A stretch of DNA of 7,486 bases from contig JAHFBU010000015.1 of NCBI GenBank assembly GCA_023249795.1, forward strand, positions 825 to 8,310, given 5' to 3'. Below, one piece after another: positions 1 to 5,022 of the stretch. The translations under genes were made by a program, and so were the position numbers. Origin of the DNA: Syntrophaceae bacterium. Its GTDB lineage: Bacteria > Desulfobacterota > Syntrophia > Syntrophales > UBA5619. Position 1 is the first letter of the stretch. Each line of letters opens with the position of its first letter. A model generated the notes under the pieces. The model was not told the DNA's origin. It made no database searches and saw only the letters and a list, made by a program, of their open reading frames with translations.

Positions 1-185
1 TGGCTGTAGATCTTCTGGTCCGCCTTCTCACGGATGCAGCAGGTATTGACGAGGATCAGGTCAGCGATCGCCGGATCTTCCGTCTTCTCGTATCCCGACG
101 GCTCCAGCAGGATGGCCATCTTCTCGGCATCCTGAACGTTCATCTGGCAGCCAAAAGTTTGAATATAGAGCTTTTTTTTCCCCAA
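1..185 (-). CDS. miaB: MiaB, tRNA-2-methylthio-N6-dimethylallyladenosine synthase (N-terminal part, cut by the window edge)
   Basis: Radical-SAM methylthiotransferase that adds the methylthio group at A37 of tRNAs reading UNN codons. Only 61 codons are visible, all from the N-terminal MTTase domain. The diagnostic stretches are KLYIQTFGCQMN (residues 5-16), GYEKTEDPAIADLILVNTC (31-49) and IREKADQK (51-58). C13 and C49 match the family's cysteines for the auxiliary 4Fe-4S cluster; C50 beside C49 is extra, since MiaB usually has Ser there. An in-frame TGA at 198-200 and no ATG or GTG between it and the conserved start of the domain leave TTG at 183-185 as the only sensible start. AGGA-rich sequence at about 194-199 sits at normal spacing before it. 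The gene is divergent from the deaminase. The family assignment is firm; the radical-SAM and TRAM domains lie outside the window, so another methylthiotransferase subfamily is formally possible but unlikely. Confidence 0.9.
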   Translation of the reverse strand, partial: MGKKKLYIQTFGCQMNVQDAEKMAILLEPSGYEKTEDPAIADLILVNTCCIREKADQKIYS

Positions 186-220
186 ACCTCCACTTCCTCA
201 CTGAAACATCTTGAAACTGC

Positions 221-248
221 AATTAATATAGGAGAGGGGGATAGTCAA
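221..248 (-). promoter_or_regulatory. Possible sigma-70-type promoter for miaB
   Basis: Read on the minus strand, TTGACT (243-248) lies 16 bp upstream of TTAATT (221-226) in an AT-rich stretch. This would give a leader of roughly 30 nt before the TTG start. The -35 is good (5 of 6) and the -10 is poor (3 of 6), so this is a tentative call from spacing and position. Confidence 0.35.
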
Positions 249-295
249 TACCTTTTTGCAGGTTTATCGAAAATCAAACACGGTATTCCGTACGA

Positions 296-324
296 TTGAC
301 AAAAAATGACTCTTGCGTCATAGT
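296..324 (+). promoter_or_regulatory. Sigma-70-type promoter for the dCMP-deaminase family gene
   Basis: A perfect TTGACA (296-301) is followed after 17 bp by CATAGT (319-324), which has 4 of 6 matches to TATAAT. Transcription would start near 331, leaving a leader of about 105 nt before the ATG at 436. The leader holds only a small hairpin (TGCAA 335-339 with TTGCA 347-351) and no riboswitch that I recognise. This position also argues against a TTG start at 313 for the deaminase, because that codon lies inside the promoter. Confidence 0.6.
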
Positions 325-423
325 GCGAGCCGGCTGCAATCCATGTTTGCATTCGTCACGGTTGACTTGGTCTGGCGGCGGGCGGATGGTCAGCTTCCGG
401 AATGCTTTATCCGACAACGGACA

Positions 424-431
424 GGGAGGAG
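424..431 (+). promoter_or_regulatory. Ribosome-binding site fixing the deaminase start
   Basis: GGGAGGAG, four bases before ATG 436. The reading frame is open further upstream to a TTG at 313, but only the ATG has a Shine-Dalgarno sequence, and the family's N-terminal SWDDYF motif begins three residues after it. Confidence 0.75.
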
Positions 432-435
432 ATCG

Positions 436-912
436 ATGAGACTCTCATGGGATGATTACTTTCTCAAGATGGCCGAAACGGCATGCCTCCGCTCAACATG
501 CCTACGGGCCCAGTTCGGAGCCGTTCTCGTCAAGAACCATACGCTCATCAGCACCGGTTATAATGGCGCCGCTTCGGGCGTCAAGAGCTGTCTGGAGCAA
601 GGGGACTGCGTTCGGGAGCGTCTCCATATTCCAAGCGGCGAAAACTACGAAATCTGCCACTCCGTCCATGCCGAAGCCAACGCGATCATCCGCGCCAGCT
701 TCGATCTGATGGACGACGCCACGCTTTACATCTTCGGGCTCCAGCAGGAAAAACCCCGTAGCGGGATGCCCTGTTTCATGTGCTGGCGGATGATCTTCAA
801 TGCCAGAATCGGCAAGGTGATCTATCTGGATGAAGAGGGACAGAAGAAGATCGTGAACGTCAAGGTCGTCGACCGGGGCCGTATCCTCTCTTATTCCGAA
901 CGGGAAACCTGA
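436..912 (+). CDS. Deoxycytidylate (dCMP) deaminase family protein
   Basis: A 158-residue zinc-dependent cytidine/deoxycytidylate deaminase-fold protein. The likely reaction is dCMP to dUMP plus ammonia in the cytosol, feeding dTMP synthesis. It has the family opening SWDDYFLKMAE (4-14), the STCLR segment (20-24), GAVLV and TGYNGAASG (40-48), the zinc and catalytic motif HAEANAI (H78 zinc ligand, E80 proton shuttle) and PCFMC (C113 and C116 zinc ligands). C22, C52, C58, C74 and H75 lie where related dCMP deaminases bind a second, structural zinc, but I cannot assign these ligands. The strand before PCxxC carries extra residues (FGLQQEKPRSGM, 100-111) in place of the usual short link, and a Trp (W117) follows the second Cys. 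These differences leave room for another substrate such as a modified or free nucleotide. It is apparently monocistronic, with its own promoter, and ends in TGA before a repeat-rich spacer. Confidence 0.87.
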   Translation: MRLSWDDYFLKMAETACLRSTCLRAQFGAVLVKNHTLISTGYNGAASGVKSCLEQGDCVRERLHIPSGENYEICHSVHAEANAIIRASFDLMDDATLYIFGLQQEKPRSGMPCFMCWRMIFNARIGKVIYLDEEGQKKIVNVKVVDRGRILSYSERET

Positions 913-954
913 CGATCTCTAAAAATGACGGCATTGTAAAAAGCCCAAACCCTT

Positions 955-980
955 GTCACTCCCGCGAAGGCGGGAGTCCA
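955..980 (+). repeat. Palindromic intergenic repeat, copy 1
   Basis: ACTCCCGC (958-965) and GCGGGAGT (970-977) form a perfect 8-bp stem around the loop GAAG, flanked by GTC and CCA. The 26-bp unit is an inverted copy of 998-1023 with 4 mismatches. There is no T-run, so it is not a classical terminator, but transcribed RNA would fold and could protect or end the deaminase message. Confidence 0.85.
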
Positions 981-997
981 TAACAAGTTTGAATGAC

Positions 998-1023
998 TGG
1001 ATTCCCGCTTCCGCGGGAATGAC
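998..1023 (-). repeat. Palindromic intergenic repeat, copy 2 (inverted)
   Basis: ATTCCCGC (1001-1008) and GCGGGAAT (1013-1020) form a perfect 8-bp stem with the loop TTCC. The copy is inverted relative to copy 1 and 17 bp from it, so the two can also pair with each other into one long hairpin. Repeats of this GTCATTCCCGC type are widespread between genes in several proteobacterial lineages (general knowledge). Confidence 0.85.
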
Positions 1024-1065
1024 ACAAAGAGACTAAAGTCGACTTTCTACGAGTTCCTCAAAAAT

Positions 1066-1092
1066 GTCACCCCGGCAGAAACCGGGCTCCAG
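1066..1092 (+). repeat. Diverged palindromic repeat, copy 3
   Basis: It keeps the ends of the family (GTCA at the left, TCCAG at the right) and a 5-bp stem CCCGG (1071-1075) with CCGGG (1082-1086). It matches the reverse complement of 997-1023 at 19 of 27 positions. It is oriented like copy 1 and lies about 25 bp before the glpK ribosome-binding site. Confidence 0.55.
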
Positions 1093-1130
1093 GACTTTCA
1101 TAGTAATTCAGGATTGAAGGAGAGACTCCC

Positions 1131-2624
1131 GTGGCCCTTATTTTGGCCCTGGATCAGGGAACAACCAGTTCCCGCGCAATCATCTTCGACGATACCGGCG
1201 GCGTCGTAGCCTCGGCGCAGAAAGAATTCCGTCAGATCTATCCCCGCCCCGGCTGGGTGGAACATGATCCCGTGGAGATCTGGGAAACCCAGGCGGGCGT
1301 CGCCGCGGCAGCCATGAAGAAGGCGGGCTTAAACGGCCATGAGATCGCCGCCATCGGCGTCGCAAATCAACGGGAAACGGCCGTCGTCTGGGAACGTGCG
1401 ACAGGCCGGCCCATCTGCAACGCCATAGTCTGGCAAGATCGCCGGACGGCCCTCGCCTGCCTTCGTCTGCGCGAAGAGGGCCTCGAACCGCTGATCCGCC
1501 ATAAGACCGGTCTCGTGCCCGACGCCTACTTCTCCGGAACCAAGGTTGCCTGGATCCTCGATAACGTTCCGAATGCGCGGAAAATGGCGGAGGAGGGACT
1601 TCTGGCCTTCGGGACGATCGACTCCTGGCTGATCTGGAACCTGACCGGGGGGGCAAGGCACATCACCGACTGCTCCAACGCCTCCCGGACCATGCTCTAT
1701 AACATCCACACCGGCAACTGGGATGACGAGCTTTTGCAGATCCTGAACATCCCCAGGGCCGTTCTTCCCGAACTCCGAGGTTCCAGCGAGGTTTACGGAG
1801 AGACGCACTCCCCGTCCTTTCCCGTCCCGATTCCAATCTGCGGCTCGGCCGGAGACCAGCAGGCCGCTCTTTTCGGCCAGATGTGCACGGCGCCGGGCAT
1901 GGTCAAAAACACTTACGGCACCGGGTGCTTCATGCTGATGAATACCGGAACGACGCCGGTCGCATCTGAAAATCATCTGCTCACCACGGTCGCCTGGAAA
2001 ATCGGCGGGAAGACAAGCTACGCCCTCGAGGGAAGCGTGTTCATCGGGGGCGCCGTCGTCCAGTGGCTCCGGGACGGTCTTGGAATCATCGGCTCGTCCG
2101 CCGATGTGGAGGCGCTGGCCCTTCAGGTGCCCGATACCGAAGGGGTCTATTTCGTACCCGCCTTTTCGGGACTGGGGGCGCCCCATTGGGATCCGTACGC
2201 GCGGGGAACCCTGGTGGGAATGACGCGCGGCACCAAGGCGGCGCATATCGCCCGCGCGGCTCTGGAGAGCATCGCCTATCAATCGCTCGACCTGCTTCGC
2301 TGCATGACGGCCGATTCCCTAATCGACATCGGGGAACTTCGCGTCGACGGCGGCGCCACGGTCAACGACACGCTGATGCAGTTCCAGGCGGATATCCTGG
2401 GGGTTCCGGTTGCAAGACCGACCGTCCTGGAGACAACGGCGCTTGGGGCCGCGTATCTGGCCGGTCTGGCCGCCGGCTGCTGGAAAGACATTGATGACAT
2501 CAGCCACCACAACGCCGTTGCGAAGAGATTTTTGCCGATCATGGACAGGGAGAAGGTCGATCAGTTGACGCGGGGATGGAAGCGGGCGGTGGAGAGGTCA
2601 CGGAACTGGGCCGAGACCTGTTAG
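1131..2624 (+). CDS. glpK: Glycerol kinase
   Basis: Cytosolic FGGY-family kinase: ATP plus glycerol gives sn-glycerol 3-phosphate. The 497 residues match the family's usual length. Visible motifs are DQGTTSSRA (8-16, phosphate loop), NQRET (79-83), WQDRRT (101-106), FGTIDSWLIWNLTGG (160-174), AGDQQAALFGQ (240-250), NTYGTGCFM (260-268), GLGAPHWDPYARG (348-359) and GGATVNDTLMQFQ (407-419). R81, E82, W101, Y133 and D242 correspond to the glycerol ligands of the E. coli enzyme. The GTG start follows AAGGAG with 8 nt spacing, and the conserved N-terminus begins immediately. The segment before AGDQQ lacks the GGKGGTR loop that binds fructose-1,6-bisphosphate in E. coli and does not align a His with the HPr-phosphorylated site of Gram-positive enzymes. 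No glpF or glpD is nearby; an acylglycerol-lipase-like gene follows. The TAG stop belongs to the left end of a hairpin element. Confidence 0.97.
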   Translation: MALILALDQGTTSSRAIIFDDTGGVVASAQKEFRQIYPRPGWVEHDPVEIWETQAGVAAAAMKKAGLNGHEIAAIGVANQRETAVVWERATGRPICNAIVWQDRRTALACLRLREEGLEPLIRHKTGLVPDAYFSGTKVAWILDNVPNARKMAEEGLLAFGTIDSWLIWNLTGGARHITDCSNASRTMLYNIHTGNWDDELLQILNIPRAVLPELRGSSEVYGETHSPSFPVPIPICGSAGDQQAALFGQMCTAPGMVKNTYGTGCFMLMNTGTTPVASENHLLTTVAWKIGGKTSYALEGSVFIGGAVVQWLRDGLGIIGSSADVEALALQVPDTEGVYFVPAFSGLGAPHWDPYARGTLVGMTRGTKAAHIARAALESIAYQSLDLLRCMTADSLIDIGELRVDGGATVNDTLMQFQADILGVPVARPTVLETTALGAAYLAGLAAGCWKDIDDISHHNAVAKRFLPIMDREKVDQLTRGWKRAVERSRNWAETC

Positions 2625-2747
2625 GCTGTTGAAAAACGCCCGTCTGCTGCGTTCCCCTCATCCTTCGCCGCTCAACGTACACCAAAGGTACGCCTCGCGG
2701 CTTAAGGATATCGGGGGCCTTGCATCCAGACTTTTTTGAACAGCCTA
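2622..2747 (+). mobile_element. 126-bp MITE-like hairpin element with terminal inverted repeats
   Basis: The ends are near-perfect inverted repeats: TAGGCTGTTGAAAAA at the left and, read on the minus strand, TAGGCTGTTCAAAAA at the right (14 of 15). The interior pairs in register: GTCTG (2642-2646) with CAGAC (2727-2731), CCCC (2654-2657) with GGGG (2713-2716), ATCCTT (2660-2665) with AAGGAT (2704-2709), GCCGC (2667-2671) with GCGGC (2697-2701) and CGTAC (2676-2680) with GTACG (2688-2692). The whole unit therefore folds as one long hairpin with an ACCAAAG loop. It has no coding capacity. TA at both outer edges fits a TA target duplication of the IS630/Tc1-mariner kind, which is an inference. 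It contains the glpK stop codon, and its right arm includes a T6 run, so it may also act as a terminator. Confidence 0.7.
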
Positions 2748-2781
2748 TATCATGGCCACGGCATGCGCCGGGGTAAAGCAT

Positions 2782-2786
2782 GGAGG
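2782..2786 (+). promoter_or_regulatory. Ribosome-binding site fixing the hydrolase start
   Basis: GGAGG lies 7 nt before ATG 2794. The alternative in-frame ATG at 2752 is only 5 bp from the hairpin element and has no Shine-Dalgarno sequence; it would add 14 residues without family similarity. Confidence 0.7.
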
Positions 2787-2793
2787 CAGGATC

Positions 2794-3633
2794 ATGAAAC
2801 AAGAGGAGGGGTTTTTCAAGGGTGTCCGGGATCAGCGGATTTATTACAGCCACTGGCTTCCGGAAGGCGAAACGAAGGCCATACTCCTCATCGTTCACGG
2901 CCTTGCGGAACATAGCGGACGATACATGAACCTCGTCAACCATTTTCTCCCGCTGGGCTATGCCGTGAGCGCAATCGACCTCCCCGGACACGGCCGCTCC
3001 GAAGGCGCACGGGGCCATGTGGATCGCTTTGCCGACTATATCGATACGCTCGCGGCGTTCCACGATACGATCCGCAATCGGCTGAAGGACAAACCGGTTT
3101 TTCTGGTGGGCCACAGCATGGGTGGCCTGATCGGCGCCCTGTATCTGCTCGACCGTCAGGGGGAACTGGCCGGCGCGGTCATTTCGGCTCCGGTCGCGAA
3201 GGCGAACGACAACATCCCGGCGGTTGCTATTTTAGCGGGAAAGGTTTTTTCAGCCCTGGCGCCAAAACTTAAGCTGATCGCACTCGAAGCGGCTGACGTG
3301 AGCCGGGATCCCGCGGTGGTCAAGGCTTACGATACCGATCCACTGGTCTATCGGGGAAAGATAACGGCGCGTCTGGGCTCGGAAATGCTCAAGGCCATGC
3401 GGCGCATCGGCAACGACGCGTCCCGGATCACCCTTCCGCTCCTGATTCTGCAGGGAAGCGAAGATCGCCTGGTCGATCCGACCGGCGCACAGATGCTCTA
3501 CGATCGGGCGAGCTCCCCCGACAAGCGGATCATTCTCTACAAGGGACTTTACCACGAAGTGTTCAACGAACCGGAACGTGATCGGGTGCTCAAAGATGTG
3601 GAAACATGGCTGGCGGAGCATCTTGTTCGGTAG
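2794..3633 (+). CDS. Alpha/beta hydrolase of the monoacylglycerol lipase / lysophospholipase type
   Basis: A 279-residue serine hydrolase (Hydrolase_4 / PldB-like group) that probably cleaves monoacylglycerols or lysophospholipids to a fatty acid and a glycerol backbone. HGLAEHSGRY (35-44) is the oxyanion-hole motif typical of monoacylglycerol lipases. DLPGHGRSEG (62-71) precedes the nucleophile elbow GHSMGG (106-111, Ser108). The acid is D224 in QGSEDRLVD (220-228), and the base is H254 in YHEVFNE (253-259). The cap region (about 134-205) is hydrophobic and variable, as expected for lipid substrates. There is no signal peptide or membrane anchor, so it should be cytosolic. It lies 169 bp after glpK on the same strand, which fits glycerol release followed by phosphorylation, but the intervening hairpin element may separate the transcripts. 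Substrate is not provable from sequence; other acyl or ester hydrolases share these motifs. Confidence 0.86.
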   Translation: MKQEEGFFKGVRDQRIYYSHWLPEGETKAILLIVHGLAEHSGRYMNLVNHFLPLGYAVSAIDLPGHGRSEGARGHVDRFADYIDTLAAFHDTIRNRLKDKPVFLVGHSMGGLIGALYLLDRQGELAGAVISAPVAKANDNIPAVAILAGKVFSALAPKLKLIALEAADVSRDPAVVKAYDTDPLVYRGKITARLGSEMLKAMRRIGNDASRITLPLLILQGSEDRLVDPTGAQMLYDRASSPDKRIILYKGLYHEVFNEPERDRVLKDVETWLAEHLVR

Positions 3634-3668
3634 CGTCATCTTTTAGGCGACGTCCGCTCCCAAAGGCG

Positions 3669-3702
3669 GTCGACAGGGCCGTATGGCTAAGGCCAGGTCG
3701 AC
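3669..3702. terminator. Hairpin between convergent genes, spanning the prenyltransferase stop codon
   Basis: GTCGACAGGGCC (3669-3680) and GGCCAGGTCGAC (3691-3702) pair as 6+4 bp around a tandem G-A mismatch, with a 10-nt loop that holds the prenyltransferase stop codon (3687-3689). It could slow or end transcription from both sides of this convergent junction. Neither strand has a clear T-run after the stem, so an intrinsic terminator is only a possibility. Confidence 0.35.
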
Positions 3703-4655
3703 AAGACACCCGTTGTAAGATATCCCAGAATGAGACAAATCAAAGTCAGCGCATGAACTTTGATTGTGGCGAGGTTTGCCGGAGACATCTTTATCTTGTC
3801 CATATAATTCTTTCGCAGCACCCGAAACGCATCATATGCGATGGGTATGGAGAGAAGTCCCGTCAGGACACCCCATGAGGCTATTCCGAATAAAGCCGAT
3901 AGAAGGATGATGACGTATGCGCAGATGAGCCCGACAAGGTACAGTATCATAGCCGGCCTCCTTCCAAAACGTGCAACCAGGTTCATCTTGCCCGATGCGA
4001 GATCCTCATCGTAATCGGGTATCTCGTTGATGATGATCATGGACCACATGAGAAACCCGGGGACGAGTGAAACAACAAAGGGTTCCCATGCGACCGATCC
4101 TGTCTGTACAAAGAATGCCCCGAGACAGATCACGGGACCGAAATTGACGAGCAGGCTCAATTCACCCAAGCCTCGGTAACCGTAACGGATCGGCGGCATC
4201 GTATAAAAAGCCGATGAGAAAACGCCGATAGCCACAAAGATCAGAATGGGCCAGCCGATGAACAACGTCAGATAAATGGCAATCCCGATCCCGGCGAGAT
4301 AACATAGAATCGCCGCGGTCAACACGTGGCGGGCGGACAGCAGCCCTCCGGTCAGTACACCGCTGCCGCCGGTATAGGGATTCTTCTGCAGGCCCTGCGA
4401 GCGATCCACCGCATGCAGATAGTCAAAAACATCATCCATCATATTGAGACCGAGATGGTGTACCGTTACGCCAATAATGACCAGGGAAAAATACAAAAGG
4501 TCAAACTTCCGGTACGCCGTCCAGGCCATGACGCTCCCAAGCACGGCGGGAAAGATGCTGGTGGGGACGAAATGAAGGCGAAGCGCCTGAATCCATATCC
4601 GGATGATTCCCGGAGGAGGTCCTGTTTCGCTGATCAAACTCATCTTTAACGGCAT
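3687..4655 (-). CDS. UbiA-family prenyltransferase, MenA-like
   Basis: A 322-residue integral membrane aromatic prenyltransferase with about eight or nine hydrophobic segments. The first Asp-rich motif is NMMDDVFD (71-78; N71, D75, D78), the NxxxDxxD form seen in MenA-type enzymes. The second is NEIPDYDED (210-218; D214, D218), followed by SGKMNLVARFG (221-231). These bind prenyl diphosphate through magnesium. YTMPPIRYGYRGLGEL (151-166) is the conserved loop between them. The likely role is attaching a polyprenyl chain to a quinone precursor such as 1,4-dihydroxy-2-naphthoate for menaquinone synthesis. Other UbiA members (tocopherol, haem O, chlorophyll-type) are less likely from the motifs, but the acceptor cannot be read from sequence. 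The ATG follows GGAGGT (4662-4667) with 6 nt spacing. No other quinone-synthesis gene is visible. It is convergent with the hydrolase and divergent from the Fe-S gene. Confidence 0.87.
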   Translation of the reverse strand: MPLKMSLISETGPPPGIIRIWIQALRLHFVPTSIFPAVLGSVMAWTAYRKFDLLYFSLVIIGVTVHHLGLNMMDDVFDYLHAVDRSQGLQKNPYTGGSGVLTGGLLSARHVLTAAILCYLAGIGIAIYLTLFIGWPILIFVAIGVFSSAFYTMPPIRYGYRGLGELSLLVNFGPVICLGAFFVQTGSVAWEPFVVSLVPGFLMWSMIIINEIPDYDEDLASGKMNLVARFGRRPAMILYLVGLICAYVIILLSALFGIASWGVLTGLLSIPIAYDAFRVLRKNYMDKIKMSPANLATIKVHALTLICLILGYLTTGVLSTWP

Positions 4656-5022
4656 CGAGTGACCTCCGCTGTCTGTCGGACTGCCTTATTGAATGCCGTT
4701 GGATGGAGCCCCTCACCCTTTTCAGATCGATGTCTCAAGTCTATACGGATGATTGATCCGATCTTACGGCGTTCTCGACTTTCCCTGCACCATATATTGT
4801 AATGGTCCTCATAATAATATGAATAAAGAGGATGCATATCAGTAGGCCGAAACTATCAATAGATATGGGCTACCAATATCCCCATAATGAATACCCGTTG
4901 TTTTCACTCCGATTCCCGATAGCATGCACCTGACAGCAGTGTAAAATAGAAACTGTAGCTTACGAACCGGCAGACGTTTGCGTTCATCTCCGGTTGACGG
5001 AAATTCACCACACAGTTAAGGC
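4656..5022. other. Divergent intergenic region with several short inverted repeats
   Basis: This 367-bp stretch is AT-richer than its flanks, and I see no credible gene in it. It holds the prenyltransferase ribosome-binding site, a possible promoter for that gene (4796-4823), and small inverted repeats: CGGAT-GATTG-ATCCG (4746-4760), TCATA-ATAA-TATGA (4809-4822), TATC-AATA-GATA (4854-4865) and GATATGGG with CCAATATC (4862-4869 and 4873-4880). Any of these could be an operator, but none matches a regulator site that I can name. For the Fe-S gene I see only an isolated TAAAAT (4942-4947) and a TTGACG (4994-4999), without good partners. Confidence 0.55.
4796..4823 (-). promoter_or_regulatory. 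Possible sigma-70-type promoter for the prenyltransferase gene
   Basis: On the minus strand TTCATA (4818-4823, 4 of 6 for the -35) is 16 bp upstream of TACAAT (4796-4801, 5 of 6 for the -10). The leader would be about 135 nt and would contain the CGGAT-GATTG-ATCCG inverted repeat at 4746-4760, a candidate operator. Confidence 0.4.

Larger units (their letters stand above)
913..1130 (+). other. Repeat-rich spacer between the deaminase gene and glpK
   Basis: This 218-bp gap has no credible gene. It contains three related hairpin repeats (955-980, 998-1023, 1066-1092), an exact 12-bp palindrome AAAGTCGACTTT (1035-1046), and at the far end the glpK ribosome-binding site AAGGAG (1117-1122). I found no convincing -35/-10 pair for glpK, although an AT-rich patch (CATAGTAATT, about 1099-1108) could be a weak -10 region. 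Confidence 0.6.

Noticed and set aside
313..435. N-terminal extension of the deaminase frame back to TTG 313
   Set aside because: It overlaps the promoter (-10 at 319-324), has no ribosome-binding site, and the extra 41 residues show no family similarity; ATG 436 has a strong Shine-Dalgarno.
955..1092. CRISPR-like array
   Set aside because: There are only three short, self-palindromic and partly inverted repeats, with no regular spacers and no cas genes.
1329..2282. Long open frame on the minus strand inside glpK (317 aa)
   Set aside because: It lies opposite a certain glycerol kinase, has no recognisable domain, and reflects high-GC codon bias.
2752..2793. Upstream ATG 2752 as the hydrolase start
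   Set aside because: It has no Shine-Dalgarno, lies almost against the hairpin element, and adds 14 residues foreign to the family.
2539..3114. Minus-strand open frame across the glpK end, hairpin element and hydrolase start (191 aa)
   Set aside because: It crosses a repeat and two well-supported plus-strand genes, and no family is recognisable.
4646..4837. Small minus-strand open frame upstream of the prenyltransferase (63 aa)
   Set aside because: It overlaps the prenyltransferase start and ribosome-binding site, and its composition (many Arg, Tyr) looks like translated intergenic DNA.
4969..4981. Possible sigma-54 promoter before the Fe-S gene (GGCAGACGTTTGC)
   Set aside because: The spacing between GG and GC is 9 bp rather than the required 10, and the flanking consensus is poor.
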